A DNA stretch of 64,000 nt from Mycobacterium vicinigordonae (GTDB lineage: Bacteria; Actinomycetota; Actinomycetes; Mycobacteriales; Mycobacteriaceae), in NCBI RefSeq assembly GCF_013466425.1, contig NZ_CP059165.1:4712001-4776000 (forward strand). Reading direction: 5' to 3'. Position numbers and translations under genes: made by a program. Below are positions 17,714 through 27,700 of the stretch, in pieces (the first letter of the stretch is position 1; each line of letters begins with the position of its first letter). Below the pieces are notes generated by a model. The model saw only the letters and a program-made list of their open reading frames with translations, was not told where the DNA came from and made no database searches.

Positions 17714-18775
17714 TCAGCCACTATTAGCTTTGCTGGACGCAGCCGCACCCAGCTTGAACAACCGCTCCGCGTTGCCACCCACGATCTTGTCTCGCGTTGC
17801 TGTGTCCAGACCCAACTCATCAATGAATGCGGTTGTGGCCAGGTCGTGGGGTGAACCGTAGTTGCTTCCGTAGAACAGGTTGTCCGCGCCGATGATCTCC
17901 AGCATGAACTTGCGGGCACGGGGATCGTGTACCAGGGTCTCGAAGTAGAAGTTGCCGAGGTAGTCTTCGGTCTTCTTCTGCATTTGGACCCCGGGCATGT
18001 AAGGCGCCAACCGATCGATCCGGCCCAGCTGGTAGGGAACAAACCCGCCGCCGTGGGTGATGCAGATCTTTAGCGCAGGAAACGCGTCCAGAACGCCACC
18101 GTACAGAAGTCGCACGAAGGCGGTCGTCTCCTGTGCGAGATAACCAACTACCCAGCTGAGGTTGTACCGATCTGCACTCGCACGCGCCAAGTGTTCTGGG
18201 TAGGGGTGAACGAACAACGGCACGTCGTACTCGACTGCCTTCTCATACAGCGGCCAGAACACCTCGTCGTCGAGTTCTCGTCCAGCGATCGCGCCGCCTG
18301 CGAGGTTGATGGCGCGACCACCGAGGGCAACAGCGCGCTCGAACTCCTCGACGGCGGCGGGGATGTCTTGCAAGGGCAATGTCGGCATGAAGAAGAGACG
18401 ATCAGGGTTGTGGCGGCAATATGCCGCCAGCGCGTCGTTTTGCAATTTGATGAACTCGGCCGCGATATCGAGCTCTGCCCAGTAAAGGTAGAACAGGGGG
18501 CTGACCGAAACGCCCATGATGTCGATGTCGTTAGCGTCCATCTCTGCAATACGCACGGCAGGTCCGCCCGCGAATGTGCTCAACGCGGCTCGCGGGTCCG
18601 ACTCGGCTTGCTTGGCACGCTGGGGATCCAGCTTGATCTGCGACTCTTGCTCACCGACCCGCAAGACCATTTGGCCGTCTCTCACAAATACCTCGGGTCC
18701 GTATTTGCCAGCCTTGCCGAACGTTTCCGGCAGCATAATATGGCTATGCACGTCCACGACCGTCACGCTGATCAC
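17714..18775 (-). CDS. Amidohydrolase-2 / ACMSD-like decarboxylase family protein
   Basis: 353 residues. Metal-site residues of the ACMSD/gamma-resorcylate-decarboxylase group are visible as His10 and His12 (VDVHSHIM), His190 (PLFVHPYPEH) and His241 (ITHGGG). The final metal ligand or general acid, normally Asp in a GSDxP-type motif, is replaced by Asn305 (FYGSNYGSPHD). Family members decarboxylate or hydrate aromatic and muconic acids with a zinc or manganese ion. The Asn raises the possibility of altered chemistry. It lies on the same strand as the P450/ferredoxin pair but 287 bp away; that gap (18776-19062) shows no gene. Confidence 0.82.
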   Translation of the reverse strand: MISVTVVDVHSHIMLPETFGKAGKYGPEVFVRDGQMVLRVGEQESQIKLDPQRAKQAESDPRAALSTFAGGPAVRIAEMDANDIDIMGVSVSPLFYLYWAELDIAAEFIKLQNDALAAYCRHNPDRLFFMPTLPLQDIPAAVEEFERAVALGGRAINLAGGAIAGRELDDEVFWPLYEKAVEYDVPLFVHPYPEHLARASADRYNLSWVVGYLAQETTAFVRLLYGGVLDAFPALKICITHGGGFVPYQLGRIDRLAPYMPGVQMQKKTEDYLGNFYFETLVHDPRARKFMLEIIGADNLFYGSNYGSPHDLATTAFIDELGLDTATRDKIVGGNAERLFKLGAAASSKANSG

Positions 18776-19062
18776 CGCCTCTCATATCGCCTGCAACTTC
18801 CACGCTTAATCTTCGAATAGCTGTTCAATGACTTGGCCCCGGCCCCTCCTGAAGAGTAGAAATTTGTGTAATTTTCCGCGGCTAGACCACTTTGGTGGCC
18901 AGCCAGAATTTGGGTTGTATCTCCAATGAATCCTTGATGCTCGCAGGATTCGTGCGGTTGCCAGTTCGCACCCGCGTAAAGGTCTCGTGCCGCGTGGCCA
19001 ATGTCCGTGCGCAAGAAGATTGCGCCCTACTTACCCTGAGCCGAACCGCTGTTGTTATCGGG

Positions 19063-20298
19063 TTATACTGCGGGCTCGACATATAGTTCGCTTATTTGGC
19101 GTACGGGAAGCAACCGGTTCCAAATGATTTCTTGTTCAGCCAACCGTAGATTAGGGAACCGGCGCAAGAATGAATCCACCGTCAGGATGATGTCGTGGCG
19201 CGATAACGCTCTACCGATGCAAGAATGAATTCCGGCACCGAAGCTCGCTGTCCCCTTAGAGGCTGGTCTGTCAAGAATCACAGTGTCGGGGTCCGGGAAC
19301 GCCTCAGGGTCCCGGTTTGCTGCTCCGATGAGCGCTACTGCGCGTTCGCCTTCCTGCACGGCCTCCCCGCCCAGCGTGGTGGAGCGGATAGCCACCCGGT
19401 TGAACGGACACTGTACGGCGGCGTCGAACCGCAACATTTCGTCAACGGCCGACGAAATCAGAGATGGGTCGCTTGCCAGTTGAACTCGCCAGTCGGGGTT
19501 TAAGAGCAGGAGGTAAAGCACGCTGGTCAGTCCGGCAGTGGTTGTTTCGAAGCCCGCCGTCATGATCGTCCACAGAGAACTGATCATTTCATTTTCAGTC
19601 AGCTGCTCGCCTTCCGCCTCGGCCTGGATTAGGGCGCTCACGGTGTCCTCACCCGGCTCGCGCCGACGCTCATCGATGAGGGATCGGATGAAAGTGCCAA
19701 ACTCCAGGGCCACCTGTTCGGCCTGGCGCATCAAGTCTTCTGTTATGACTGGCGCGCCGGGCAGCGTCGCCGAGACTCGTGCCCATTGACGAAGCCGTGG
19801 CTCCTGCGGAACTCCGATCAGCTCGCAAAAGACCCCCAGTGGAAGTGGGCCCGTGAGATCTTCGACGAGTTCCGCACGACCGTTGCTTCCCAGCTTGCGC
19901 TCGATACCGTCAAGCAGCGCGTCAAGGCGTCTTTGAATGTCCGCTTGCCGTTTCCTCACCATTTTGTGTGAGAATGCTGGCGCCACCAGGCTACGAATGC
20001 GGGTATGGACCGGTGGATTCAACAAGGGCATTGACAGGCCGGCGATACGAAAGAACTCACTGCTTTCAAGGTTTACCTCGACAGGGGGCATACCAATGTC
20101 AGACCTGAAGTCCTTCGAAATCAGCAGCTCCTCGACCAGTTCATAAGTGCTGACAAAGCGGACTCCGCGAGCGCTCCGAAAATTAGGAGCGATCGTCCGC
20201 AACCTTGCATAAAGCGGATACGGGTCCTGCACGATCTCCGGTGACATTAGCCGGTCGACGATTTCATCGGCGGTCAGCACCACAACATCTTGTTTCAT
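19063..20298 (-). CDS. Cytochrome P450
   Basis: 411 residues, a soluble bacterial class P450. The heme loop is FGAGIHSCIG with Cys360 as thiolate ligand. The I-helix oxygen-activation motif is AGFETT (residues 248-253). The K-helix ExxR is Glu287-Arg290 in DEMLR. ATG 20298 is chosen over an in-frame TTG at 20310 because the GGAG site lies 7 bases before the ATG, inside the last codons of the upstream ferredoxin gene. The substrate is unknown. The immediate partner is a Rieske-type ferredoxin, an unusual redox mate for a P450. Confidence 0.92.
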   Translation of the reverse strand: MKQDVVVLTADEIVDRLMSPEIVQDPYPLYARLRTIAPNFRSARGVRFVSTYELVEELLISKDFRSDIGMPPVEVNLESSEFFRIAGLSMPLLNPPVHTRIRSLVAPAFSHKMVRKRQADIQRRLDALLDGIERKLGSNGRAELVEDLTGPLPLGVFCELIGVPQEPRLRQWARVSATLPGAPVITEDLMRQAEQVALEFGTFIRSLIDERRREPGEDTVSALIQAEAEGEQLTENEMISSLWTIMTAGFETTTAGLTSVLYLLLLNPDWRVQLASDPSLISSAVDEMLRFDAAVQCPFNRVAIRSTTLGGEAVQEGERAVALIGAANRDPEAFPDPDTVILDRPASKGTASFGAGIHSCIGRALSRHDIILTVDSFLRRFPNLRLAEQEIIWNRLLPVRQISELYVEPAV

Positions 20299-20299
20299 C

Positions 20300-20653
20300 T
20301 TAAGCTCCAAACGACTTTATTGAATTGACAGAACGGGCGACTTCGACCTGAATTAGGCCATTGTTCACAGTGACTCGGTGAACTCGGACGGGCTCAGTCG
20401 CTGGCGGCTGATCGGGCTGTCCGGTGCGGAGGTTGAAACAAGAAGCATGCAAGGGGCATTCGACGTCGTATCCCTCAACCCAGCCTTCCGACAGAGACGC
20501 CTCCTGATGCGTGCACGTGTCATCGATCGCCAGAATCGTTCCGTCGACATTGAAGACAGCGATAGGTGGATCACTGTCGACCCGGATAGCCTCACCCTCC
20601 GGCAGATCGTCGAGCGGGCAAACATTAAGCCATTCTTTGTTTTCTGAACTCAT
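20300..20653 (-). CDS. Rieske [2Fe-2S] ferredoxin
   Basis: 117 residues, the size of non-heme oxygenase ferredoxins (BphF, CarAc type). The cluster ligands are Cys47 and His49 (CTHQEASLSEG) and Cys66 and His69 (CPLHASCF). Its stop is 1 bp from the P450 start, with the P450 ribosome-binding site in its 3' end, so they are co-translated. It could shuttle electrons from the ferredoxin reductase at 9 kb to the P450, to the Rieske dioxygenases at 22.6 and 30.7 kb, or to both. The duplicated dioxygenase operons have no ferredoxin of their own. Confidence 0.9.
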   Translation of the reverse strand: MSSENKEWLNVCPLDDLPEGEAIRVDSDPPIAVFNVDGTILAIDDTCTHQEASLSEGWVEGYDVECPLHASCFNLRTGQPDQPPATEPVRVHRVTVNNGLIQVEVARSVNSIKSFGA

Positions 20654-21429
20654 TACCGTGTCTCCATTTTAAAGAAATTGGCCCTGTTTAGCCTGGCCGT
20701 GTTTTTCCACGAGATTATTTGATCCTTTCCGACAAACACGGCTCGGCTGTGGCAAACGAATCTGGTGCCGGAAGCCCTTGCGTCCGTCGTCTTAGTTGAG
20801 TACCAGCCGTGCTGCCGCTTCCGGGTTGATGGGGAACGACCCGGGCCCATGTCTTCGTCTTTCACTGGATCGCAATCGAGGAATTTGGGCAGGTCCACCC
20901 TCAGATGAACCGGATGAGCATGGCCGACGCGAGATCCGAATTTCCCGCTCGTACGACGGCGGGTCCGCTGCCATCCTCCATCGCTAGTTCTTATATCCCA
21001 GGGCCCTACCATCGCGACCACGCCGCTTTGTGCGGGGATTGAAGCGGGGTCGCATAGCGTTCCTTCGCTTTTGGCCATCTTTGCTGAGGCAACGGTCCTT
21101 TTCCATACTGCGAGATCGTAAGTGTGAGGCAAGTTGACCAGTTACGAATGCCTCAGCCAAGGCGTAGCGACTACGCGATTTGCATCGCCACCGCTACCTA
21201 CTTCGATCTTTCTCGCTTCCGACGTGTTGGCCTGAGCGGGCTCGAATTGCTGTTTCCGGGGCATGTGTCGGTCCTGGTTGAAGTCTGCGCCCGTGGTTGC
21301 GAGGTGGTTTCTCGGCGCGGTCTGACACAACCCGGTGAGTCCGCAGACTGTTTTCGTTGAAGCTCCGTGTCTTTGATGGTTGCGTCTATGCCGTACTGGG
21401 CTTCTCGACAGCCCGTGGAGTGAAGTCGT
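20654..21429. other. Intergenic stretch without a recognisable gene
   Basis: About 780 bp upstream of the ferredoxin-P450 operon. It should hold that operon's promoter. One 159-codon frame lies on the minus strand directly upstream of the ferredoxin, but its composition is poor and it matches no family I know. The part nearest 21.4 kb is probably flank of the IS3 remnant. Confidence 0.4.
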
Positions 21430-22160
21430 CTAAGTGCTCGTGAGTACGTTGGGTCTTGAACCACACCACGCATTGGCGGTCGGCACCTCGACCTGGCCGA
21501 CGTCACGCCAGGGCCCTTTGCGGCGGATGACTTCGTTCTTGAACGGCCCAATGGTGTCTCGGCCAGCGCGTTGTTCCAGGGCGTCACTGACCGTGCCGAG
21601 CAAAGGGTCCGCCTTCGTCAATGATCCGCTTAGTGAAGGCCACCACCGAGGTGCATTGAGTGCCGGGGTCGATGTGCGCTATCAGCCCGCGCAAGTTGGT
21701 GTTTACCTTCCCGGGGGGCGAGTGAAAAAGTCGTGCTCCACGAGGTCGGTAGTCATTAATCTAACCGCGGCAGTCGACGGACCCAGTGGCTGTCGGCGTC
21801 GAGGACGAATGCCACGTTGGCGAAGCCCATCGACGTCCACATGTGGGTAAAGTCAGCTACCCACAACCAGTTTGATACACACGCGTAAATTGCGGTCTGC
21901 CCCCAATCCGGACATTCGAGATCGCTTTGCTCGGCCAGGGTGGTCTTGTGCGTGGCCCCCGTATCGCACCCTTGCAACCCAGTTCGCGCCCGATCCACTC
22001 CACCGACCAGCGGGTGACATCATGGGCCTGGCCACGCGGCCAGATCCACAACGCGCCTGAGCCCAACGCCTGGACTAAGCGACTACTCTTCTTGCCTTCC
22101 CCTGCGGCGGTGATGAAAAGCTTGTATTCCGACGAAAATCGCTGCCGCATTTCACATCTC
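21430..22160 (-). mobile_element. IS3-family transposase remnant, frameshifted (copy 1)
   Basis: Read on the minus strand, pieces of an IS3 element appear in order but in different frames. An OrfA-like start (MRQRFSSEYKL, near 22150) comes first. The helix-turn-helix part (VEWIGRELGCKGAIRG, near 21985) follows. The integrase core is NWLWVADFTHMWTSMGFANV, near 21850. Further on come GLIAHIDPGTQCTS and NNALAE, and then IRRKGPWRDVGQVEV near 21520. Several frameshifts and an in-frame stop break it, so it cannot encode active transposase. Part of it (about 21745-22110) is repeated in inverted orientation at 54.6-55.0 kb. Confidence 0.75.
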
Positions 22161-22459
22161 GTTGGCCCGATAGGCTCGGCGATCTCCGTCGGCAGCGCCC
22201 TGTTCTCTTGGCTACCTGTGCCCTCACAGCCGGGCGCTAGTCGGCATCGCCTCCCAACGTAAGAACAGGTCCGCAACGTCTCTGCGCCGCCTATTCAAAA
22301 CGCCCGTGACCCGGGTAATCGTCGCCCACTGCGAAAGGTACTGCGCACGCACTCGATCGGCGGTGCGCGCGGCGGGCTCAGGTGGCTTTGGTGCGGGTAC
22401 CTACTCGGCTAGTCGCCTTGCATGGTTTTCGGCTGCATCGTTTCCAGGAGCGGTGTTCA

Positions 22460-24745
22460 ACGCTGAGATGAGCTGTGGCGGTGAGGGGCTGGGGGTGAAG
22501 TGGACGTTGCTCCGAGGTCTTTTGGTCAGCTTCGGTAGTCGCTGGCGGGCAATTGGGGTAGCGATTACGCGTGACCGTGCTCGCCTAGCAGGGTGTGCTT
22601 AAGGCTGGATCAGGGCCGTGCATCGGCTGAGGTGATGGGAAGCGAGAAAGATGGCGACAAGTTCTGTGTTCGACCCCGAGACTCAGTTCGAGAAGGCAAC
22701 CGCTCGCGGTCCTCGGCTATCGGACGGTGTGCGGGTTGCCGACCTGATCGACCTCGAAGAACGCACTGTTTGCGCCAGACTCCACTCGGATGAAGAAATC
22801 TACCGCCTGGAGATGGAACGCATCTTTGGCCGGTGTTGGATCGCTGTGGCCCACGAAAGTGAGATCCCCAACCCGGGTGATTACGTCACCAGAGCCATCG
22901 GCGAAGACCCGGTTATCGTCTCGCGCGACCGCTCTGGAGGCATCAACATCCTGTTAAATACGTGCTCTCACCGCGGCATGAATGTGTGCCGAGCCGAAAT
23001 GGGCAACACAAAGTTTTTCCGCTGCCCGTATCACGCGTGGAGCTACGACGCGACTGGGCGTCTGGTGAGCGTGAGCGCCGAACAGGAAATGTATGACGGC
23101 GCGCTGGACAAGGAAAAGTATGGACTCCGGCGGGCGCGCGTAGCTACCTACGCCGGCATGGTATTTGGGACTTGGTCTGAGGAAGCCCCACCGCTTAAGG
23201 AGGAGCTTGGCGGCATCACTTTTTACCTTGATATGGCGTTCAACCGGTCACGAAGCGGTCTTGAGGTGCTCGGACCTCCGCAACGGTGGACTTTCGATGC
23301 CAACTGGAAACTCGCGGCAGAACAATTTTCAGGCGATGCCTACCACACTGTGATGTTGCACAATTCGCTTGCCGAGCTGGGCGTGTTTCCAAAGGATCCG
23401 GCCGCGATTCTCCTCGGGGTTAATGTCGGCACCGAGGGCGCACACACCTTGAGATGCCTAGACATGGAAGGTGTCATGGCGGGATTGGGTGCGGCGGCGA
23501 CGGAAGGCATGTTTGATCAGGCGCCCCCACCGGGGATGGATGCCGAGCTGGTCGCGCAAGTAACGGAGGTCCTCAGCACCGAGCAGGTGAACGCGTTCAT
23601 CAAGACTCCACCAGTGGTGGGGCAGGTTTTCCCGACGCTTGCATGGATCAACATGTTGCTACCCAACGCGGCTTCTGAAATCAAAGGCGGAGTCATCACC
23701 TTCCGTACCTGGGTTCCCCGGGGTCTTGACCACATGGAAATCATGTCGTGGACTCTTGTCGAGAAAGACGCTTCCGAAGAGATCCGTCGAGCCACAGCGC
23801 GGTCAACGATCCAAACCTTCAGCGACAGCGGCATCTTCGAGCAAGACGATGCCGAATCCTGGGCTGGCGTATACCGAGCGATCCGCGGAGCACAGGGCCA
23901 AAAACAGCGCCTTCTTTACTTCTCCACCTGCGGTGAGCCCATTAAGGAAAATGGCTGCCTCACCTGGCCCGGAATGGGACGCGACGATATTCAATGGCTG
24001 TTTTGGAAGCGCTACCGAGAACTGATGGAGAACTGACATTCACTCTGTTCCCCAAGGCAGACTTCGGGAAATTTCAATGGAACACACGTGCAGTGGCTAG
24101 CGCCATCGTCGGTGAGACCGCGGGCTAGAGAGGAATACTCGTAATGCAAAGCGTGGCAACCGGGCAGTCGCCCAACGAACCGATGGCGCGCACCACTCAG
24201 CACCCACGACCCGAACCCGATTCCTTGCCTGCACTCGCCTACTCGGACCCAAGGTTCGCCGCGGCTCAGCAATTTCTGACCCGCGAAGCGTTCCTCCTCG
24301 ATCATGGACGCTTCCACGAGTGGATGGAAATGCTGGACCAAGATCTCGAGTACCGCATGCCGGTACGGGTCACAGCGTGGCGCGCCGACGGCGAAGGATT
24401 CACCGACGCAATGCATTTCGACGATACCTACGCATCGATGCAAGGCCGAGTCGCCCGCCTTGACACTGGCTACGCCTGGGGCGAAGACCCGCCCTCAAGA
24501 ACCCGTCGATTCATCAGCAACATCACCGTTACCGCGCCAACACACGACGACCACGAACTGCACGTAGTCAGTTACCTGCTGGTCGCACGCAGTCGATGGG
24601 ACAACCCCACCTACCAATTCCTTTCCGCCGAACGGCGCGACCTGCTACGTCAGGCGCCCAACCACCACGGAAAGTACAAACTACTGAACCGCGAGATCCT
24701 GGTTGACCAATCCAACCTCGGAACCGTCAACCTAGCCATCTTCCT
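22460..24745 (+). repeat. 2286-bp direct repeat, copy 1 (dioxygenase alpha/beta)
   Basis: This segment recurs at 30505-32790 with an offset of exactly 8045 bp and, as far as I can compare by eye, without differences. It begins about 190 bp upstream of the alpha subunit, after a single mismatch at 22459, and ends at the second base of the last sense codon of the beta subunit. The copies then diverge as CTC-TAA here and CTG-TGA there, so both still end in Leu-stop. The 190-bp leader presumably includes the promoter. Confidence 0.92.
22651..24036 (+). CDS. Ring-hydroxylating dioxygenase alpha subunit (copy 1)
   Basis: 461 residues; the catalytic subunit that adds both atoms of O2 to an aromatic ring to give a cis-dihydrodiol. 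The Rieske cluster ligands are Cys105, His107, Cys125 and His128 (CSHRGMNVC and CPYHAW). The mononuclear iron site is GDAYHTVMLH (His232, His237; bridging Asp229), with the third ligand in EQDDAESW near residue 400. Start ATG 22651 follows GGGAAGCGAGAAAG. It falls among large-substrate dioxygenases of actinobacteria (NidA/biphenyl-type layout), but the substrate cannot be read from sequence. The protein is identical to the copy at 30696-32081. Confidence 0.93.
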   Translation: MATSSVFDPETQFEKATARGPRLSDGVRVADLIDLEERTVCARLHSDEEIYRLEMERIFGRCWIAVAHESEIPNPGDYVTRAIGEDPVIVSRDRSGGINILLNTCSHRGMNVCRAEMGNTKFFRCPYHAWSYDATGRLVSVSAEQEMYDGALDKEKYGLRRARVATYAGMVFGTWSEEAPPLKEELGGITFYLDMAFNRSRSGLEVLGPPQRWTFDANWKLAAEQFSGDAYHTVMLHNSLAELGVFPKDPAAILLGVNVGTEGAHTLRCLDMEGVMAGLGAAATEGMFDQAPPPGMDAELVAQVTEVLSTEQVNAFIKTPPVVGQVFPTLAWINMLLPNAASEIKGGVITFRTWVPRGLDHMEIMSWTLVEKDASEEIRRATARSTIQTFSDSGIFEQDDAESWAGVYRAIRGAQGQKQRLLYFSTCGEPIKENGCLTWPGMGRDDIQWLFWKRYRELMEN

Positions 24746-24749
24746 CTAA
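24144..24749 (+). CDS. Ring-hydroxylating dioxygenase beta subunit (copy 1)
   Basis: 201 residues of the SnoaL-like ring-hydroxylating beta family. The helix FLTREAFLLDHGRFHEWMEM, the strand DLEYRMPVRV and the motif RTRRFISNITV are typical. It is the structural partner in the alpha3beta3 hexamer. It follows the alpha subunit after 107 bp, within the repeat. Its last codon and stop (CTC TAA) are the first bases that differ from copy 2. The next gene, the indolepyruvate oxidoreductase-like gene, starts 6 bp later. Confidence 0.92.
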   Translation: MQSVATGQSPNEPMARTTQHPRPEPDSLPALAYSDPRFAAAQQFLTREAFLLDHGRFHEWMEMLDQDLEYRMPVRVTAWRADGEGFTDAMHFDDTYASMQGRVARLDTGYAWGEDPPSRTRRFISNITVTAPTHDDHELHVVSYLLVARSRWDNPTYQFLSAERRDLLRQAPNHHGKYKLLNREILVDQSNLGTVNLAIFL

Positions 24750-24755
24750 GGACAC

Positions 24756-27700
24756 ATGAGCACCGTCGATGCCTCCGCCGGCCGACCCGATCTCCTGGAC
24801 CGTCAGCACGCCGGGCGCGGTGCCGCTTCTATCACCCCTGCCCTGCTTACCGGGGTCCAGGCAATCGCTCGGGCTCTGATCGAACAGCGGGCCCGCGATC
24901 GTCGCCATGGGCGGAACACGGCGACGTTCGTCTCCGGCTACCAGGGCTCACCACTGGGCGGCCTCGACACGCTACTAGCGGGGATGGAAGGGCTTGAGGA
25001 GCAGCATGCCATCAGGCTCATTCCTGGGGTCAACGAAGAGATCGCGTCGACCGCGGTCTGGGGTAGCCAGCAAACCCTTCCGACTGGCTCCAGGACCGTC
25101 GACGGGGTCGTCGGTGTCTGGTATGGCAAGGGCCCCGGACTCGATCGGGCGTCGGATTCGATCCGTCACGCCAACCTCTACGGCACCGATCCCCGTGGCG
25201 GGGTCGTTGCCTACGTCGGTGATGACCCCGCCTGCAAATCCTCGACACTTCCCTTCGTCAGCGACGCCGCACTTGCAGCTCTCAACATCCCGTTCTTCTA
25301 TCCACGGAATGCTGAGGAGATCGTCGAACACACGATGCTTGCCGTCGAGCTCTCGCGGGCCAGCGGCTGCTGGGTCGCTGTGAAGATCGTGGCGGACGTC
25401 GCCGACGGGCTGTGGACTCTTGAGCGAGATTTCGCCGATCTCCACATCTCGATCCCGGAAGTCGAATGGGATGGTCGACCTTGGCGGTACCGCCAGCGCA
25501 GGGTCACCACGCCCGGTGAGAGTGCTCTCGCTGAAACGGACCTCGTGGGACCACGGTGGAAGATGGTGCAAGCGTTCCTGGATGCCAACCTGCGCGAACC
25601 CATCCAAGATGGCACCGTCACCGCACGGGTTGGCGTTCTCGCTGCTGGCGCTCCCTACGACTCCACGCGGCAAGCGCTGAAGGATCTCGGGCTCCACGAC
25701 GATCGTTCTCCAACGCCGGGGATCCGGCTGATGCAGGTGGCGGCGCCCTTTCCTCTGAGTACCCGCCAAGTCGTCGATTTCGCTAAAGGTTTGGACCTTG
25801 TCTTTGTCGTCGAGGAGAAAGGCAACCTGCTCGAGTCACAGGTCAAGGACGCGCTCTATCAGGTCGAGCGACGGCCAACCGTCGTCGGTAAACGCGATGA
25901 TCGGGGCCGAGCGCTCATCCCCGCCGACGGTGAGCTTGTTGCCGCAAGACTGCACGGCCCGCTTCGTCGAGTCCTACGGTCATATCTCGAGATCCGACCA
26001 GAGCCACTGCATCGAATCGAACTCAGTGTCCTGCCCACACACCGTATTCCGTACTTCTGCTCCGGCTGTCCCCACAACCGATCAACGGTGGTGCCTGAGG
26101 GGTCCTTGGCAGCTGGTGGAATCGGATGCCACACTTTGGCATCAGTGTCGGCGCGGTCCGACGCAGCGATTACTGGCTGGACTCAGATGGGCGGCGAAGG
26201 TGCCCAATGGATCGGGCAATCGGCGTTTACGGACGTCGAGCATGTCTTCCAGAATGTCGGTGACGGAACGTTCTTCCACTCGGGCCAGTTGGCTCTGCAA
26301 GCTGCTATCGCCGCCGGTGTAAACGTGACCTACAAACTCCTTTACAACGCGGCTGTGGCCATGACCGGGGCTCAGGATCCGCAGGCCGGTCTGCCGGTTC
26401 CTGCCTTGACGAGAAAATTAATGGCCGAGGGCGTCAAGCAAATCATCGTCTGCGCTGACGAGCCGGACCGCTATCGTGGCACCAAGTTTGCGAAAGGCGC
26501 CACGCTGTGGCCCCGCGAACGGCTCGACGAAGCGCAGCGGAGGCTACGTGAGGTCAAGGGCGTCACCGTCTTAATCTACGACCAGCAGTGCGCGGCGAAC
26601 GCCCGCAGACTGCGCAAACGCGGAAAGCTGCCTACTCGCACGACTCGTGTCGTGATCAATGAAGCCGTCTGTGAGGGCTGTGGTGACTGCGGGATCAAGA
26701 GCAACTGCTTGTCGGTGCAGCCGGTGGAGACGGAGTACGGCAGAAAGACCCGTATCGAGCAGACGTCTTGCAACACCGACTATTCCTGCTTGGAGGGCGA
26801 TTGCCCAAGCTTTGTGACCCTCGACGTCGGCCGCTATCGAGGCGACACGAAAGCGCGACGCGCACCCACTCGGCCCAACCCACCCGACGTCACTGACATC
26901 AGACCACGATTGACCGACACCGACATCTTCCTGGCGGGTATCGGGGGAACGGGAATCGTAACCGTCAACCGGCTCCTCGCCGACGCTGCTCTTCGTGCCG
27001 GCTACCACGTTGCAGGCCTAGACCAAACCGGCCTCAGCCAGAAGGCGGGCCCAGTGGTGTCCCACCTCCGTATGCGAATCGACGGCGCGGCTCTGACCAA
27101 CCGGGTAGGCGAAGGCTCCGCCGACCTCTTTCTTGCCTTCGATCTGCTAGTAGCCGCCGAATCAAAGTTCGCGAAGTACGCAGATACCACGCGCACAACG
27201 ATCGTGGCGTCGACAAGCAAGACCCCGACCGGCGACATGGTGTTCGATGCCGGCGTCGCCTACCCAGATGACCGGCTTTTTCTCGATCGACTGCGCGAGC
27301 GGTCGACAAGACTGCTGACCGTCGACGCGTTGGCGGTGGCCAACGATGTTATGGGATCGACGACTGCGGCCAACCTCCTTCTCGTTGGCATGGCATTCCA
27401 AAGCGGTGCACTTCCGATCCCAGCGCATCACATAGAGGAGGCCATCAGATCGAGCGGTGTCGCTGTTGCCGCCAACATGGCGGCCTTTCGGTGGGGCCGG
27501 GCGATTGCCATTGACGGGGCCAGTGCGCCCCCCCAGAAGCGAACCGCCCAGCGGCGGCCAAACGCCGTGGTGGACTCCGCAGTCGCCGCGGGCGGATTCA
27601 GCGGGGAGACCCTACGGCTGGTCCAGATTCGGGCGCAGAATCTGGTCGACTACCAGGGCACGCGGCTCGCGCTCACCTACATCGGTGACACGAGCGCTGT

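Noticed and set aside
20653..21132. A 159-codon minus-strand frame upstream of the Rieske ferredoxin
   Set aside because: No recognisable domain, poor codon pattern, and it would occupy the promoter region of the ferredoxin-P450 pair.
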